Assembly: GCF_002300555.2 (NCBI RefSeq)
Contig: NZ_NTHN02000013.1
Coordinates: forward strand, 33,520 to 97,519
Length of the DNA stretch: 64,000 nt
Reading direction: 5' to 3'
From: Alloyangia mangrovi
GTDB lineage: Bacteria; Pseudomonadota; Alphaproteobacteria; Rhodobacterales; Rhodobacteraceae
Shown here: positions 36,319-45,897 of the stretch, one piece after another
How positions within the stretch are numbered: position 1 is the first letter of the stretch
How the letters are laid out: each line of letters starts with the position of its first letter
Program-made: the position numbers and the translations under genes
The notes under the pieces: generated by a model
Seen by the model: only the letters and a program-made list of their open reading frames with translations
What the model was told of the DNA's origin: nothing
Databases searched by the model: none

Positions 36319-37389
36319 TCAGACGGCCAGCGCCTCGACCTTGGCGGCCTTGGCAAGGATGTCGGCGACAATGTCATCGGCGACTTGGATTGTCGTCTTG
36401 CGCTCTTTTCGGCTGGTCTCGACGATCTGCGCAACGCGGCCCGCAATCTGCACGAGACGGTCCGCGCGGTACTCGGGCCCGGCGTGGTGGACCTCTCCGG
36501 CGACGCTGATGATGCCGCCCGCGTTCACCACGTAGTCCGGCAGGTAGAGGCAGTCGCGCGCCAGAAGGTCTTCGGCGACCGAGGGCTCGAGCAGCTGGTT
36601 GTTCGCTGCCCCGCAGACGAGGCGGGCGGTCAGTTGGGCCACGGTCTCATGGGTGAGAATCCCGCCAAGGGCGCAGGGCGCAAAGACGTCCATCTGCTGC
36701 GCGAAGATTTCCCCCGGCGGGCAGACCTCTGCGCCGAGGCTGGCGCGTGCCTTTTCCACCGCCTCCGCGTTGACATCGGACACCACCAGTTCCGCGCCGG
36801 CGGCATGGAGCTTTTCCGCAAGGCTCCAGCCGACGTGGCCGAGACCCTGCACAAGAACGCGGCGCCCGGCCAGATCATCGGTGCCGAAGACGGCCTTCGC
36901 GCCGACCTTCAGGCACTGGAAGACGCCTTCCGCGGTAAAAGGCGACGGGTCGCCGCTGGCATGGGCGCCGTGGTCGAGCCCCACCGCATAGGCGGTCTCC
37001 TTGGCGACATTTGCCATGTCTTCGGGTGAAATGCCGACATCTTCGGCGGTATAGTAGCTGCCGCCGAAGCTCTCGATCGCGCGGCCGAAGGCGCGGAAGA
37101 GCGCCTCGGTCTTGTCACTGCGGGGATCGCCGATGATGACCGACTTGCCGCCGCCAAGGCCAAGGCCCGCCATGGCGTTCTTGTTGGTCATGCCCGCCGC
37201 GAGACGCAGCACGTCGGTGCGCGCCTCATCGAGCGTGGCGTAGTTCCACATCCGGCAGCCGCCGACCGCCGGGCCGAGAACGGTGGAATGCACGCAGACG
37301 AAAGCGCGCAGCCCGGCCTCTTCGTCCTCGATGTAGACAAGGCGCTCGTAGCCCGCGGGAGCCTGTTCTTCGACAAGTTTCAATGCCAT
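36319..37389 (-). CDS. Leu/Phe/Val/Glu dehydrogenase family protein, probable leucine dehydrogenase
   Basis: NAD-dependent amino acid dehydrogenase of 356 residues, the usual size for leucine/valine dehydrogenase. The catalytic lysines are in GMTNKNAMAGLGLGGGKSVI, the substrate region is STVLGPAVGGCRMW, and the nucleotide-binding motif is VLVQGLGHVGWSLAEKL. It oxidatively deaminates a branched-chain amino acid to a 2-oxo acid, or runs in reverse. It diverges from an Lrp/AsnC gene, the classic regulator of amino-acid catabolic enzymes. Phenylalanine dehydrogenase is a less likely alternative. Confidence 0.88.
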   Translation of the reverse strand: MALKLVEEQAPAGYERLVYIEDEEAGLRAFVCVHSTVLGPAVGGCRMWNYATLDEARTDVLRLAAGMTNKNAMAGLGLGGGKSVIIGDPRSDKTEALFRAFGRAIESFGGSYYTAEDVGISPEDMANVAKETAYAVGLDHGAHASGDPSPFTAEGVFQCLKVGAKAVFGTDDLAGRRVLVQGLGHVGWSLAEKLHAAGAELVVSDVNAEAVEKARASLGAEVCPPGEIFAQQMDVFAPCALGGILTHETVAQLTARLVCGAANNQLLEPSVAEDLLARDCLYLPDYVVNAGGIISVAGEVHHAGPEYRADRLVQIAGRVAQIVETSRKERKTTIQVADDIVADILAKAAKVEALAV

Positions 37390-37628
37390 CTGGTCCTCAA
37401 AAACCGCTAGATTGGTGTCTGCGACAGTGTGGCACAGAAGGCACGGCGTTTTCGGCCAAACTCGGGGCCGCTTTCGATCCGCCCTAAACCTATTCGCTAG
37501 GCCGAGGTGCTTTTGCGGTGATTGTCACTACAAGGCTGCATAAAGGGCCGGGGAACACTTCGAATCTGCGCCTTGTATAGCGGAAACAACGGGTCGCCAT
37601 CCGGCCTCCACCACGCAGGAGACACCAC

Positions 37629-38090
37629 ATGCCAATTTCCCTCGACGAACTTGATCGCAAGATCCTGAGGGTACTGCAGTCCGACGGCCGGATCACCGTG
37701 GTGGAGCTGGCCGAGAAGGTCGGCCTGTCGCCCACCCCCTGCAAGCGCCGGGTGCAGAGGCTCGAGGAAACCGGGCTGATCAGCGGTTACGTCGCCAAGA
37801 TCGACCGCAAGGTGTCGGGCTTCGGGGTCACCGCCTTTGTCTCGGTCGAGCTGGAGCGCTCGGACGGAGAGGACGTGGAGCGCTTCCAGAAGGCCGTATC
37901 GGGAATCGAGGAAGTGGTGACCGGCATGCTGATGACCGGCTCGCAGGACTTCCTCCTCGAGGTCCTGGTGAGGGACCTCGAGGAATACGAAGAGGTGCTT
38001 CAGAAGAAGCTGATGAAGATCGACGGCGTCCGCAGCGTGCGCTCGCGCTTTGCCTTGCGCAAGTTCATCGAACGGACCCGCATCCCCTGA
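37629..38090 (+). CDS. Lrp/AsnC-family transcriptional regulator
   Basis: A 153-residue regulator: N-terminal helix-turn-helix (about residues 5-55: LDRKILRVLQSDGRITVVEL and LSPTPCKRRVQRLEETGLIS), then the RAM/AsnC ligand-binding domain (EEVVTGMLMTGSQDFLLEVLV, YEEVLQKKLMKIDGV). It diverges from the leucine-dehydrogenase-family gene over 239 bp and converges on an AGCS symporter, so control of amino-acid degradation in response to leucine, alanine or a related amino acid is likely. Confidence 0.9.
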   Translation: MPISLDELDRKILRVLQSDGRITVVELAEKVGLSPTPCKRRVQRLEETGLISGYVAKIDRKVSGFGVTAFVSVELERSDGEDVERFQKAVSGIEEVVTGMLMTGSQDFLLEVLVRDLEEYEEVLQKKLMKIDGVRSVRSRFALRKFIERTRIP

Positions 38091-38114
38091 CCTGCCCCGC
38101 GCCCGCGGGAGCCT

Positions 38115-39548
38115 TCACTCCGCGGGCCGTTTCTCCGGCCAGGAGGTCCGGTCGAGTTGAAGATCGGGGAAGTCATCGGCGCAGAAGACCGGACGATCCA
38201 CCCCCGCCCGGACCTGCCTGGTGAAATCGTCGAGCACCCGCGCCGCGATCGGGAAGAGCATGGCCAGCGCCAGCAGGTTCACGATGGCGAGGATGCCCAT
38301 CATCGGGTCGGAGAAGGCAAAGACCGCGGTGGCGCCGGGGGCAACGGCACCGAGCAGGACGATCCCGATGATCGCGATGCGCAGGATGTTTCGGGCCATC
38401 GGCTCATCGGTCATGAAGCTCAGCGCGTTCTCGCCAAGGTAGTAGTTGTACATGATGGAACTGAAGGAAAACAGGAAGATGGCGGCGGTAAGGTAGTACT
38501 GCGCCCAGCTCCCCACGTGCGAGACAAGGCTCTGCTGGGTGAGCGCGACCCCGTCGATGTCGGCGGCGCCTGGCGTGTAGACATCCCCCAGCAGGATGAC
38601 GAAGGCCGTGCAGGAGCAGATCAGGATGGTGTCGATGAAGACCGAGAAGCTCTGGGTGATGCCCTGGCTCACCGGGTGGTGAACATAGGCCGTGGCGGCA
38701 ACGTTCGGCGCCGAGCCCAGCCCGGCCTCGTTGGAGAAGAGGCCGCGCCGCAGGCCCTGTGCGATCGCCGCGCCCATGCCGCCAGAGACCGCTTCGCGAA
38801 AGCCGAAGGCATTGGCGAATATGTCCACCAGCACCGCCGGCAGCGACGTGAAGTTGAGCACGATCACCAGCAGCGCCATGGCGATGTAGCCGATGGCCAT
38901 GACCGGAATGATCACGTCGGCGGCCTTGGCGATGCGGTGGATGCCGCCGAAGATGACAAAGCCGGTGATCGCGGCGAGCACGAGCCCCGTCGCGATGCGC
39001 GGCACGCCGAGGCTGTCCGCCGCCGCGCCGGCGACCGTATTGCCCTGGAAGGCGTTGAAGCCGATCGAGAACGAGCCGATGAGGCAGATGCAGTAGATGA
39101 CCGCGAGCCAGCGGTACTTGTGCCCCAGGCCATGCACGATGGCGCGGGCTGGCCCGCCGCGGAAGTCGCCGCCCGGCATGGTTTCCTTGTAGACCTGCGC
39201 GAGGATCGACTCGATCATCGCCGAGCACATGCCCACCAGCGCGATTGCCCACATCCAGAACACCGCGCCCGGACCACCAGCGGTGATCGCCACGGCGACG
39301 CCGGCAATGTTGCCGCCCCCGACGCGCCCACCCACCGAGACAAACAGCGCCTCGCGTGCCGAGATCTTGTTGGGATCGGCAGAGCTGCCATCCTTGGAAA
39401 GCACCCTGAACATGCGTTTGAAGTAGCGGAATTGCGCAAAGCCGCTGGCGATGGTGAAGAAGCAGCCCAGGACGACGAGGAAGGGAATGAGCGCCGCCCC
39501 CCAGGTCAGATCGTTGATGAGGCCGAAGGCCCGGTCGAGAAACTCCAT
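38115..39548 (-). CDS. AGCS-family alanine/glycine:cation symporter
   Basis: A 477-residue sodium- or proton-coupled amino acid carrier of the AlsT/DagA family with about eleven helices. Family hallmarks: VGGRVGGGNIAGVAVAITAG (glycine-rich loop), FWMWAIALVGMCSAMIESIL, GGDFRGGPARAIVHGLG, and GLFSNEAGLGSAPNVAATA. The start at 39548 (MEFLDRAFGLINDL) is preferred; the longer frame adds a non-membrane stretch without family likeness. It converges on the Lrp/AsnC gene and probably supplies alanine or glycine for catabolism. The 318-bp gap upstream holds no gene. Confidence 0.9.
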   Translation of the reverse strand: MEFLDRAFGLINDLTWGAALIPFLVVLGCFFTIASGFAQFRYFKRMFRVLSKDGSSADPNKISAREALFVSVGGRVGGGNIAGVAVAITAGGPGAVFWMWAIALVGMCSAMIESILAQVYKETMPGGDFRGGPARAIVHGLGHKYRWLAVIYCICLIGSFSIGFNAFQGNTVAGAAADSLGVPRIATGLVLAAITGFVIFGGIHRIAKAADVIIPVMAIGYIAMALLVIVLNFTSLPAVLVDIFANAFGFREAVSGGMGAAIAQGLRRGLFSNEAGLGSAPNVAATAYVHHPVSQGITQSFSVFIDTILICSCTAFVILLGDVYTPGAADIDGVALTQQSLVSHVGSWAQYYLTAAIFLFSFSSIMYNYYLGENALSFMTDEPMARNILRIAIIGIVLLGAVAPGATAVFAFSDPMMGILAIVNLLALAMLFPIAARVLDDFTRQVRAGVDRPVFCADDFPDLQLDRTSWPEKRPAE

Positions 39549-39866
39549 GCGAATTCCTTCAATAGCCAGACGCGAGGGCCGGGATGGGCGCGGTGCCGAC
39601 CGCGGCCGGGTCTGTCGTTTCGAAATGGGAACGTGTTGAAAAGCGGGATCAAGAAAACCGCTGGCGATGCCGCAACCTTCGAGCAAGCCAGCATTTTCTT
39701 CAACCCTCGTGGGCGGGTCCAGAAGGAGGCAGGCGGAAAACCACCTACCGCGACCATCGTCCCCCCCAGGGGGCGATGTGCGTGACGGGACGCACGATGT
39801 GCAGCATGTGCGCTCAACGGGATTCGAGTTGCGGCCCAGCCCCGGCCGCGGAAGTTTCGGCAGAAA
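39549..39866. other. Gap between the symporter gene and the hydrogenase gene
   Basis: No coding sequence is supported. A hairpin with arms CATCG-T-CCCCC and GGGGG-CGATG (39755-39778, one bulged T) lies 89 bp past the hydrogenase stop and may close that operon. The rest must hold the symporter promoter. I looked for a glycine riboswitch on the transcribed strand and saw none. Confidence 0.4.
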
Positions 39867-41939
39867 TCACAGCACCGTACGCGTGAGGTGCGCGATACGC
39901 GCCCGCGGCGCATCCCCGCCGGCCCCGGCGACCAGCGCCAGCTCGAACCGGCAGCGGCCGCCATCGGGCGTCAGGACGGTGAGATCTTCCGTTCTTGCCG
40001 CGGATGCCATCTGGTGCCGCTTGAAAGCCGCCCCGTAGCGTCTCGGCGGCAAGGTGTTGTCTATGAACGCCGCGATGGCATCGGCCCCTTGGATGTCGCC
40101 AAATTCCGCGGCTGTCGACCAGATACCGCCCGGCTCGAACAGGTTCGCGGCGGCGGCCCCGTCCCGTCTGTCCACGCAGTCGAGAAAACGCATCAGTAGC
40201 GCCCGGCGAGACCCCCTACCGGCGTAATGGGTGTGCAGCAAGTGGTGCGCCGCGGGCGAATTCGGCGCGCCCAGTTCCGAGGCGTAGAGCGCCTGCACAT
40301 CACGGTTCTCGTAGGAGCGGCGGCGCGGCGCCTTGGCGTCGACGGCATAGATGGCCGCGGCGCGTTTCTGGAGGATCTGCGGGTCCATCGACTTCGGCTC
40401 GCCGCCCCCGCCGAGGCAGCCGCCGACGCACGCCATGACCTCGATGGCGACGAAGTCCTCGCGCCAGCCCTCTCCCTCGAGCAGCCGTTGCGCGGCGGCG
40501 ATGCCGTTGCACACGGCCACCATGCCGATGCCGGGGAGGGTCGCTGTCTTGATGCCGTTGCGGACGCCGCGCAGCGCTTCCCATTCCAGCGGCAGAGACT
40601 CCTCCACGCCAGCAAGATGCGCGGCGGTGCGGACCATGGCCTCCATGACCCCGCCGGAGGCGCCGAAGATCTGCGCCGCGCCCGTGCTCTCCCCGAGCGG
40701 GCTGTCGAAGCGACCCTCCTCGGAAAGCGCGCCGAAGGCGATCCCGCGGGAGCGGATCATCCGGGCCAGCTCCCGCGTGGTGAGCACGTGATCCACGTCG
40801 CCGGAGAGGCCAGGTCGCAGCGCCTCGTCCTTCTTGGCGGTGCAGGGCATGACGCTGACCACATAGGGCTCGGCCCTGCCCGCGGCGAAATCGGGGCCCA
40901 GTGCGCGTGCGAAGACGCTCCGCTTGGCGATCGCACCGTGCATCTGCTGGGGCGATTTCGTCGTGCTCAAATGCGGCAGCAGGTCGGGCCGGTTAATCTC
41001 GACCCAATTCACCCAACCCGGGCAGCAGGAGGTGAAGAGCGGCAGCCCCGCGCCCGCCCGCAGCCGCGCCAGAAGCTCGGTGCCTTCCTCCATGATCGTG
41101 AGATCGGCGGCGAAATTGGTGTCGAAGACATGGTCGAAGCCAAGCTGGCGCAGCGCGTTGATCATCCGGCCGGTGCTCACGGTGCCGGGCCTGAGACCGA
41201 ATTCCTCGCTGATCGCGATCCGGGTCGCCGGCGCGACCTGCACCACCGAAGCCCGCCGGCGCCCATCGAGCGTATGCAGAACCTCGTGCCAGTGCGGCGC
41301 CTCGATCAGGGCACCGACAGGGCAGACAAGCGTGCACTGGCCGCAGGAAATGCACCCTGTCTCGCCGAGCGGCGCCTCGAAGACGGTGACCGGCCGACGA
41401 TCCCCTCCGCGCCCGGCGAAGCCGATGATGAACTGCTGCTGCACGGCCTCTCCGCAGACGTCGGCACAGAGACCGCATTCGATGCATTTCGCGAGGTCCC
41501 GCCAGATGCCGGGCGAGGTGTGGTCGGTGAAGTCGTCCTCGGGCGAACCCGGCTCTCCGGCAGGGAGCTTGGGCCAGAGGTCCCGCCACTGGTTTTCCCG
41601 GACAAGGGTCTGCAGCTGGCAGGCACCGTCGATCTCGCAACGCAGGCAATCGTCGGGGTGCCGCGCCAACAGCCAGGCCGCATCTGTGCGGCGGAAGGCC
41701 TGCAGCGCCTCGGTGTCCGTATCCACCACGGCGCCCTCCTGCGCCGGGGTCCTGCACGCTGGCTGCGGGTCGGGTGCGCCCGCAACCTCGACGAGGCACA
41801 TGCGGCAGGTGGCATGGGCCGGAAGGCAGGGGTGATGGCACAGGGTGGGGATGTGAACGCCCGCCGTCCTTGCCGCGTCGAGCAGGGTGGCGCCCTCCTC
41901 GACTTGCACCTGCCGTCCGTTGATCGTGACCATGGTCAT
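39867..41939 (-). CDS. [FeFe]-hydrogenase with C-terminal SnoaL-like domain
   Basis: A 690-residue protein with the clostridial-type M3 [FeFe]-hydrogenase layout. Cluster sites in order: [2Fe-2S] Cys34/45/48/62; His94 with Cys98/101/107; two [4Fe-4S] ferredoxin sites (Cys152/155/158 and Cys196/199/202, plus Cys162/206). The H-cluster motifs are complete: L1 TSCCPGW (303-309), L2 MPCTAKKDE (364-372), L3 EVMACVGGCLGGGG (500-513). The proton-path Glu in IMEEGTEL and the Ser in TTKSPQQ are kept. The hydrogenase part ends at LLHTHY (about 572). Residues 577-690 resemble a SnoaL/NTF2-like domain, an unusual addition. AGGAGGGGG precedes the start. No hydE, hydF or hydG maturase is in the window. Last gene after SQR, MBL and PEP synthase genes. 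Confidence 0.9.
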   Translation of the reverse strand: MTMVTINGRQVQVEEGATLLDAARTAGVHIPTLCHHPCLPAHATCRMCLVEVAGAPDPQPACRTPAQEGAVVDTDTEALQAFRRTDAAWLLARHPDDCLRCEIDGACQLQTLVRENQWRDLWPKLPAGEPGSPEDDFTDHTSPGIWRDLAKCIECGLCADVCGEAVQQQFIIGFAGRGGDRRPVTVFEAPLGETGCISCGQCTLVCPVGALIEAPHWHEVLHTLDGRRRASVVQVAPATRIAISEEFGLRPGTVSTGRMINALRQLGFDHVFDTNFAADLTIMEEGTELLARLRAGAGLPLFTSCCPGWVNWVEINRPDLLPHLSTTKSPQQMHGAIAKRSVFARALGPDFAAGRAEPYVVSVMPCTAKKDEALRPGLSGDVDHVLTTRELARMIRSRGIAFGALSEEGRFDSPLGESTGAAQIFGASGGVMEAMVRTAAHLAGVEESLPLEWEALRGVRNGIKTATLPGIGMVAVCNGIAAAQRLLEGEGWREDFVAIEVMACVGGCLGGGGEPKSMDPQILQKRAAAIYAVDAKAPRRRSYENRDVQALYASELGAPNSPAAHHLLHTHYAGRGSRRALLMRFLDCVDRRDGAAAANLFEPGGIWSTAAEFGDIQGADAIAAFIDNTLPPRRYGAAFKRHQMASAARTEDLTVLTPDGGRCRFELALVAGAGGDAPRARIAHLTRTVL

Positions 41940-41992
41940 GCGGCGCCCCCTCCTGGCGTACCCGCCCCCTTAAAACTCAGCTGCGCGCCGCG

Positions 41993-44387
41993 CTATTTCT
42001 CCGCTTCGGCCACGTGACGCTTCACCGCAAGGAAGCTGTCAGGCGTCACCGAGATGCTGTCGATCCCCGCCTCTACCAGCAGCCGGGCAAACTCGGGGTG
42101 GTTGCTGGGCGCCTGCCCGCAGAGGCCGATCTTGCGCCCCGCCTTGCGCGCCTTGGCGATCACCGTCTCGATCATCCAGAGCACCGCCGGGTCGCGTTCG
42201 GAAAAGAGGCTGGCGAGCGCCTCGGAATCGCGGTCGACACCGAGAGTGAGCTGTGTGAGATCGTTGGAGCCGATGGAGAAGCCGTCGAAGCGCTCGGCAA
42301 AGGCCTCGGCCTGGATCACATTCGAGGGGATCTCGCACATCACATAGACCTCGAGCCCTTCCTCGCCGCGGCGCAGCCCGTTCTCGGCCATCACCTCGAG
42401 CACCCGGTCCGCTTCGACCACGGTGCGGCAGAAGGGGATCATCACCACGGCGTTGCGGAAACCGATGGTCTTGCGCAGGCGGCGGATCGCGCGGCATTCG
42501 AGCGCGAAGCCGTCGCGGTAGGCGTCAGAGTAGTAGCGCGAGGCGCCGCGGAAACCGATCATCGGGTTCTCTTCCTTAGGCTCGAATCCCGCGCCCCCCC
42601 AGCAGCCCGGCGTATTCGTTGGTCTTGAAATCGCTCATCCGGATGATTGCCGGGTTCGGGTACCAAGTCGCGGCGATGCGCGAGAGGCCCCGGGCGAGCG
42701 TCTCGACGAAATACTCGGTGCGGTCGGCATAGCCGCGGGTGAGCCGGTCGATGGCCTCGCGGTCCGGGCCGTCGGGCAGGCTGTCGTAGCGGGTCAGCGC
42801 CAGCGGGTGAACCTTGACCTCGTTTGAGATCACGAATTCCATCCGCGCCAGCCCCACCCCATCCGCCGGCAGCCGCCACCAGCGCGTCGCTGCCGCCGGG
42901 TTGGCCATGTTGAGCATCACCTTGGTGCGGGTGCGCGGGATCTCGTCGAGCCGTGTCTCCTCGACCTCGAAGTCGGCCTCCCCGGCGTAGATCACCCCCT
43001 CGTCGCCGCCCGCGCAGGAGACGGTGATCGCCTGCCCGTCGTGCAACAGATGCGTCGCCTGCCCGGTGCCGACGATGGCCGGCACGCCAAGCTCGCGGCT
43101 GATGATCGCCGCATGCGACGTCCGTCCCCCATGGTCGGTGACGATGGCGGCGGCGCGTTTCATGATCGGCACCCAGTCAGGGTCGGTGGTCGAGGTGACC
43201 AGCACCGCGCCGTCGCGGAAGCGGCCAATGTCGGCGGCGCTCTCGATCAAGCAAACCTCGCCCGTCGCCACCGCACTGCCGACGCTGAGCCCCTTCAGCA
43301 GCGCCGGGCCGGTCTTGCCCAGCCGGTAGCTGCGGAAGGCGTGCCCCTTGCTGCGCGACTGCACGGTCTCGGGCCGCGCCTGCACGATATAGAGCGGCCC
43401 GCCCTGCCCGTCGCGCGCCCATTCCATGTCCATCGGCTGGCCGTAGTGGCGCTCGATCTTCACCGCCATGCGCGACAACTCGAGGATCTCGGCGTCCGAC
43501 AGCACGAAGCTCTCGCGCTCGGCCTTCGAGGTCGGCACGTTGCGGGTCGGCGCCTCGGAGGCGGCGCCGTAGATCATCTTGATCTCCTTGGCCCCCAGCG
43601 CCTTGTGCAGGATCGGCACGCGGGTCTCGTCATCGAGGAAGGGCTTGTAGACCTGGTATTCATCGGGGCTCACCGCCCCCTGCACCACGTTCTCGCCCAG
43701 CCCCCACGCGGCGTTGATCAGCACCAGCTTGTCAAAGCCGCTCTCGGTGTCCAGCGAGAACATCACCCCCGAGCCGCCCTCGTCCGAGCGCACCATGAGC
43801 TGCACCCCGATCGAAAGCGCCACGGCGAGATGATCGAACCCCTTGATCTGCCGATAGGTGATCGCCCGGTCGGTGAAGAGCGAGGCATAGCACCGGCGGC
43901 AGGCGGAGAGCAGCGCCGCCTCGCCGCGGATGTTGAGAAAGGTCTCCTGCTGGCCCGCGAAGCTGGCGTCGGGCAGATCCTCGGCGGTGGCCGAGGAGCG
44001 CACCGCCACGGCGGGCTCGTCCGTCCCGGCGCGGCCGGCCAGTGCACGGTAGGCGGCGCGGATGGCCTGCTCGATCTCGGCGGGCCACGTTCCGGCCGCC
44101 ACGGCCGAGCGAATTCGGCGCCCCGCCTCGGCGAGCGTCAGCCGCCCATCGGCAAGCTGCTCGAGCGCATCGGCCAGGACCGCGTCGAGCCCGTTCGCAG
44201 CGATATAGCTGCGGTAGGCACCAGCGGTGGTGGCAAAGCCCGACGGTACGCGGATCCCCTCGCTGCCGAGCCGGGCCACCATCTCGCCGAGCGAGGCGTT
44301 CTTGCCGCCCACTTCGGGCACATCATTCCGCGTCAGGTCCTCGAACCACGTCAGAACAGGTCCGCCGCTGTGCCCGTGATCATCCAT
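41993..44387 (-). CDS. ppsA: Phosphoenolpyruvate synthase, frameshifted
   Basis: Converts pyruvate and ATP to PEP, AMP and phosphate. The N-terminal frame (44387 to 42576) holds the ATP-grasp domain (DVPEVGGKNASLGEM; AVRSSATAEDLPDASFAGQQ) and the swivelling phosphohistidine domain with the catalytic His in DHGGRTSHAAIIS. The C-terminal PEP/pyruvate barrel (from MIGFRGASRYY; VYVMCEIPSNVI; GSNDLTQLTLGVDRDS) is in another frame (42562 to 41993). They join after NEYAGLLGG at a run of seven C (42594-42600); with six, the frame reads on as AGFEPKEENPMIGFRG. Total about 797 residues, the normal size. RBS GGGAGGA precedes the start. The gene lies between MBL and hydrogenase genes in a probable anaerobic operon. 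Confidence 0.88.
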
Positions 44388-44437
44388 CTGCTGTCCTCCC
44401 TCGACGCTGCAAGGCTCGCGGCGCCGCCGCCCGGCCC

Positions 44438-45817
44438 CTAGAGCTCAAATGCCTCTCCCATGACAGGTATCCGGACCGTGCCGCCCGTCAGCTCCCTGCC
44501 GAAAGCCTCCATCACCTTCGGCTCGCCATGCACCAGGAACGTCTGGTCCGGGGTGCCGAGACTTGCATGCCAGGCCTTCAGGGCGCTCCGCCCGGCATGG
44601 GCAGAGAAACCGTTGATCGTATGGATCTGCGCCCGCACGGGCACTTCATCGCCGAAGAGCTTCACCCGCGACGCCCCGTCGATGATGATCCGCGCCAGCG
44701 TACCCTCGGCGGCGAAGCCGACGAAAATGATGCTGGACTCGGGGTGCGCGAGCGTGTGGCGCAGGTGGTGCCGCACCCGCCCGCCGGTGCACATGCCCGA
44801 GCCGGCCATGATCACCGCGCCGGAGCGCACGTCGTTCAGTTCCATCGAGCCCCTCGCCTCCTGAGTGAAATGCAGCCCCGGAAGGTCGAATGGATCCTCC
44901 CCGTTGCGGACCATCCGTGCGGGCTCGGGCCCCATCGCCTCGAGGTGCCGGCCGAAGATGCGCGTTGCCGAGATCGCCATGGGCGAGTCGAGATAGAGGC
45001 TCAGGCCGGGCTTGATGTGTCCCGCTTCCAGCCCCTCGCGGAGGTACCACAGCAGCTCCTGTGCGCGCTCCAGCGCGAAGGTCGGGATGATGACGTTGCC
45101 GCCGCGCGCCTCCGTGGCGCGGATCGCGGCGTAGAATTCCTGAACGGAACCGGCCAGCGATCGGTGGTCCCGGTCGCCATAGGTCGTCTCCATCACCACC
45201 ACGTCGACATCGGCGGGCGGCGCCGGGTCGTTCAGCAGCACGCGACCGCCCGGCCCGATGTCGCCCGAGAACAGGACCCTGCGCCGCCGCGTGCCCTCGG
45301 TGATCTCCAGCAGGATCGAGGCCGAGCCGAGGATATGCCCAGCCTCGAAGAAGGTCGCCATGATACCGGGGAAGAGCTCGATGGGCTTGGCGTAGCGCAC
45401 GGGCTTACCGAAGAGCCCTACCGCATCGAGGGCATCCACCGTGTCATAGAGCGGCTCGAAGCGCCCGCCCTTCCGGCCCTTGCGTCGGTTTCGCCGCGCC
45501 TCCTCCTCGTGCAGGTGCGCCGAGTCCATCATCACCAGCCGGGCCAGGTCGCGCGTCGCCGCGGTCGAAAGGATCGACCCCGAGAAGCCGCGGCTCACCA
45601 GCAGCGGGATCCGCCCGCAATGGTCGAGATGGGCATGGGTCAGCAGCAGCAGGTCGATCTCCGCGGGCTCGAAGCCGAAGTCAGCAGCGTTCTCGTCGTG
45701 CAGCTCGTGCGCGCCCTGGAACATGCCGCAGTCCACGAGGATCTTCTTCCCCGCCGCTTCCACGAGGTGGCACGAGCCGGTGACCTGACGCGCTGCACCG
45801 TGAAACGAGAGCTTCAT
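44438..45817 (-). CDS. MBL-fold/beta-CASP metallo-hydrolase, RNA-specificity type
   Basis: A 459-residue metallo-beta-lactamase-fold protein with a beta-CASP insert, a group that includes RNA-processing nucleases. The zinc motif is THAHLDHCGR; further ligands are His in FEAGHILGSASILLE, Asp in LFSGDIGP and His in TINGFSAHAGR. MAGSGMCTGGRVRHHL is the beta-CASP hallmark and FLVHGEPKVMEAF the C-terminal RNA-specificity motif. The start at 45817 has GGGAGG upstream. Such genes recur in low-oxygen clusters next to PEP synthase and Crp/FNR regulators; the RNA substrate is unknown. Confidence 0.9.
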   Translation of the reverse strand: MKLSFHGAARQVTGSCHLVEAAGKKILVDCGMFQGAHELHDENAADFGFEPAEIDLLLLTHAHLDHCGRIPLLVSRGFSGSILSTAATRDLARLVMMDSAHLHEEEARRNRRKGRKGGRFEPLYDTVDALDAVGLFGKPVRYAKPIELFPGIMATFFEAGHILGSASILLEITEGTRRRRVLFSGDIGPGGRVLLNDPAPPADVDVVVMETTYGDRDHRSLAGSVQEFYAAIRATEARGGNVIIPTFALERAQELLWYLREGLEAGHIKPGLSLYLDSPMAISATRIFGRHLEAMGPEPARMVRNGEDPFDLPGLHFTQEARGSMELNDVRSGAVIMAGSGMCTGGRVRHHLRHTLAHPESSIIFVGFAAEGTLARIIIDGASRVKLFGDEVPVRAQIHTINGFSAHAGRSALKAWHASLGTPDQTFLVHGEPKVMEAFGRELTGGTVRIPVMGEAFEL

Positions 45818-45897
45818 TCGCGATCCTCCCGGGCGGCGGGCTCCGGCCGGAGCCCGCGCCGCCACATTCTCCCCCCCTGCCGGATCCGCCGATCCAG

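Noticed and set aside
39755..39778. Hairpin as part of a glycine riboswitch for the symporter gene
   Set aside because: A simple GC hairpin without the paired aptamer layout; its position fits the 3' end of the hydrogenase operon better.
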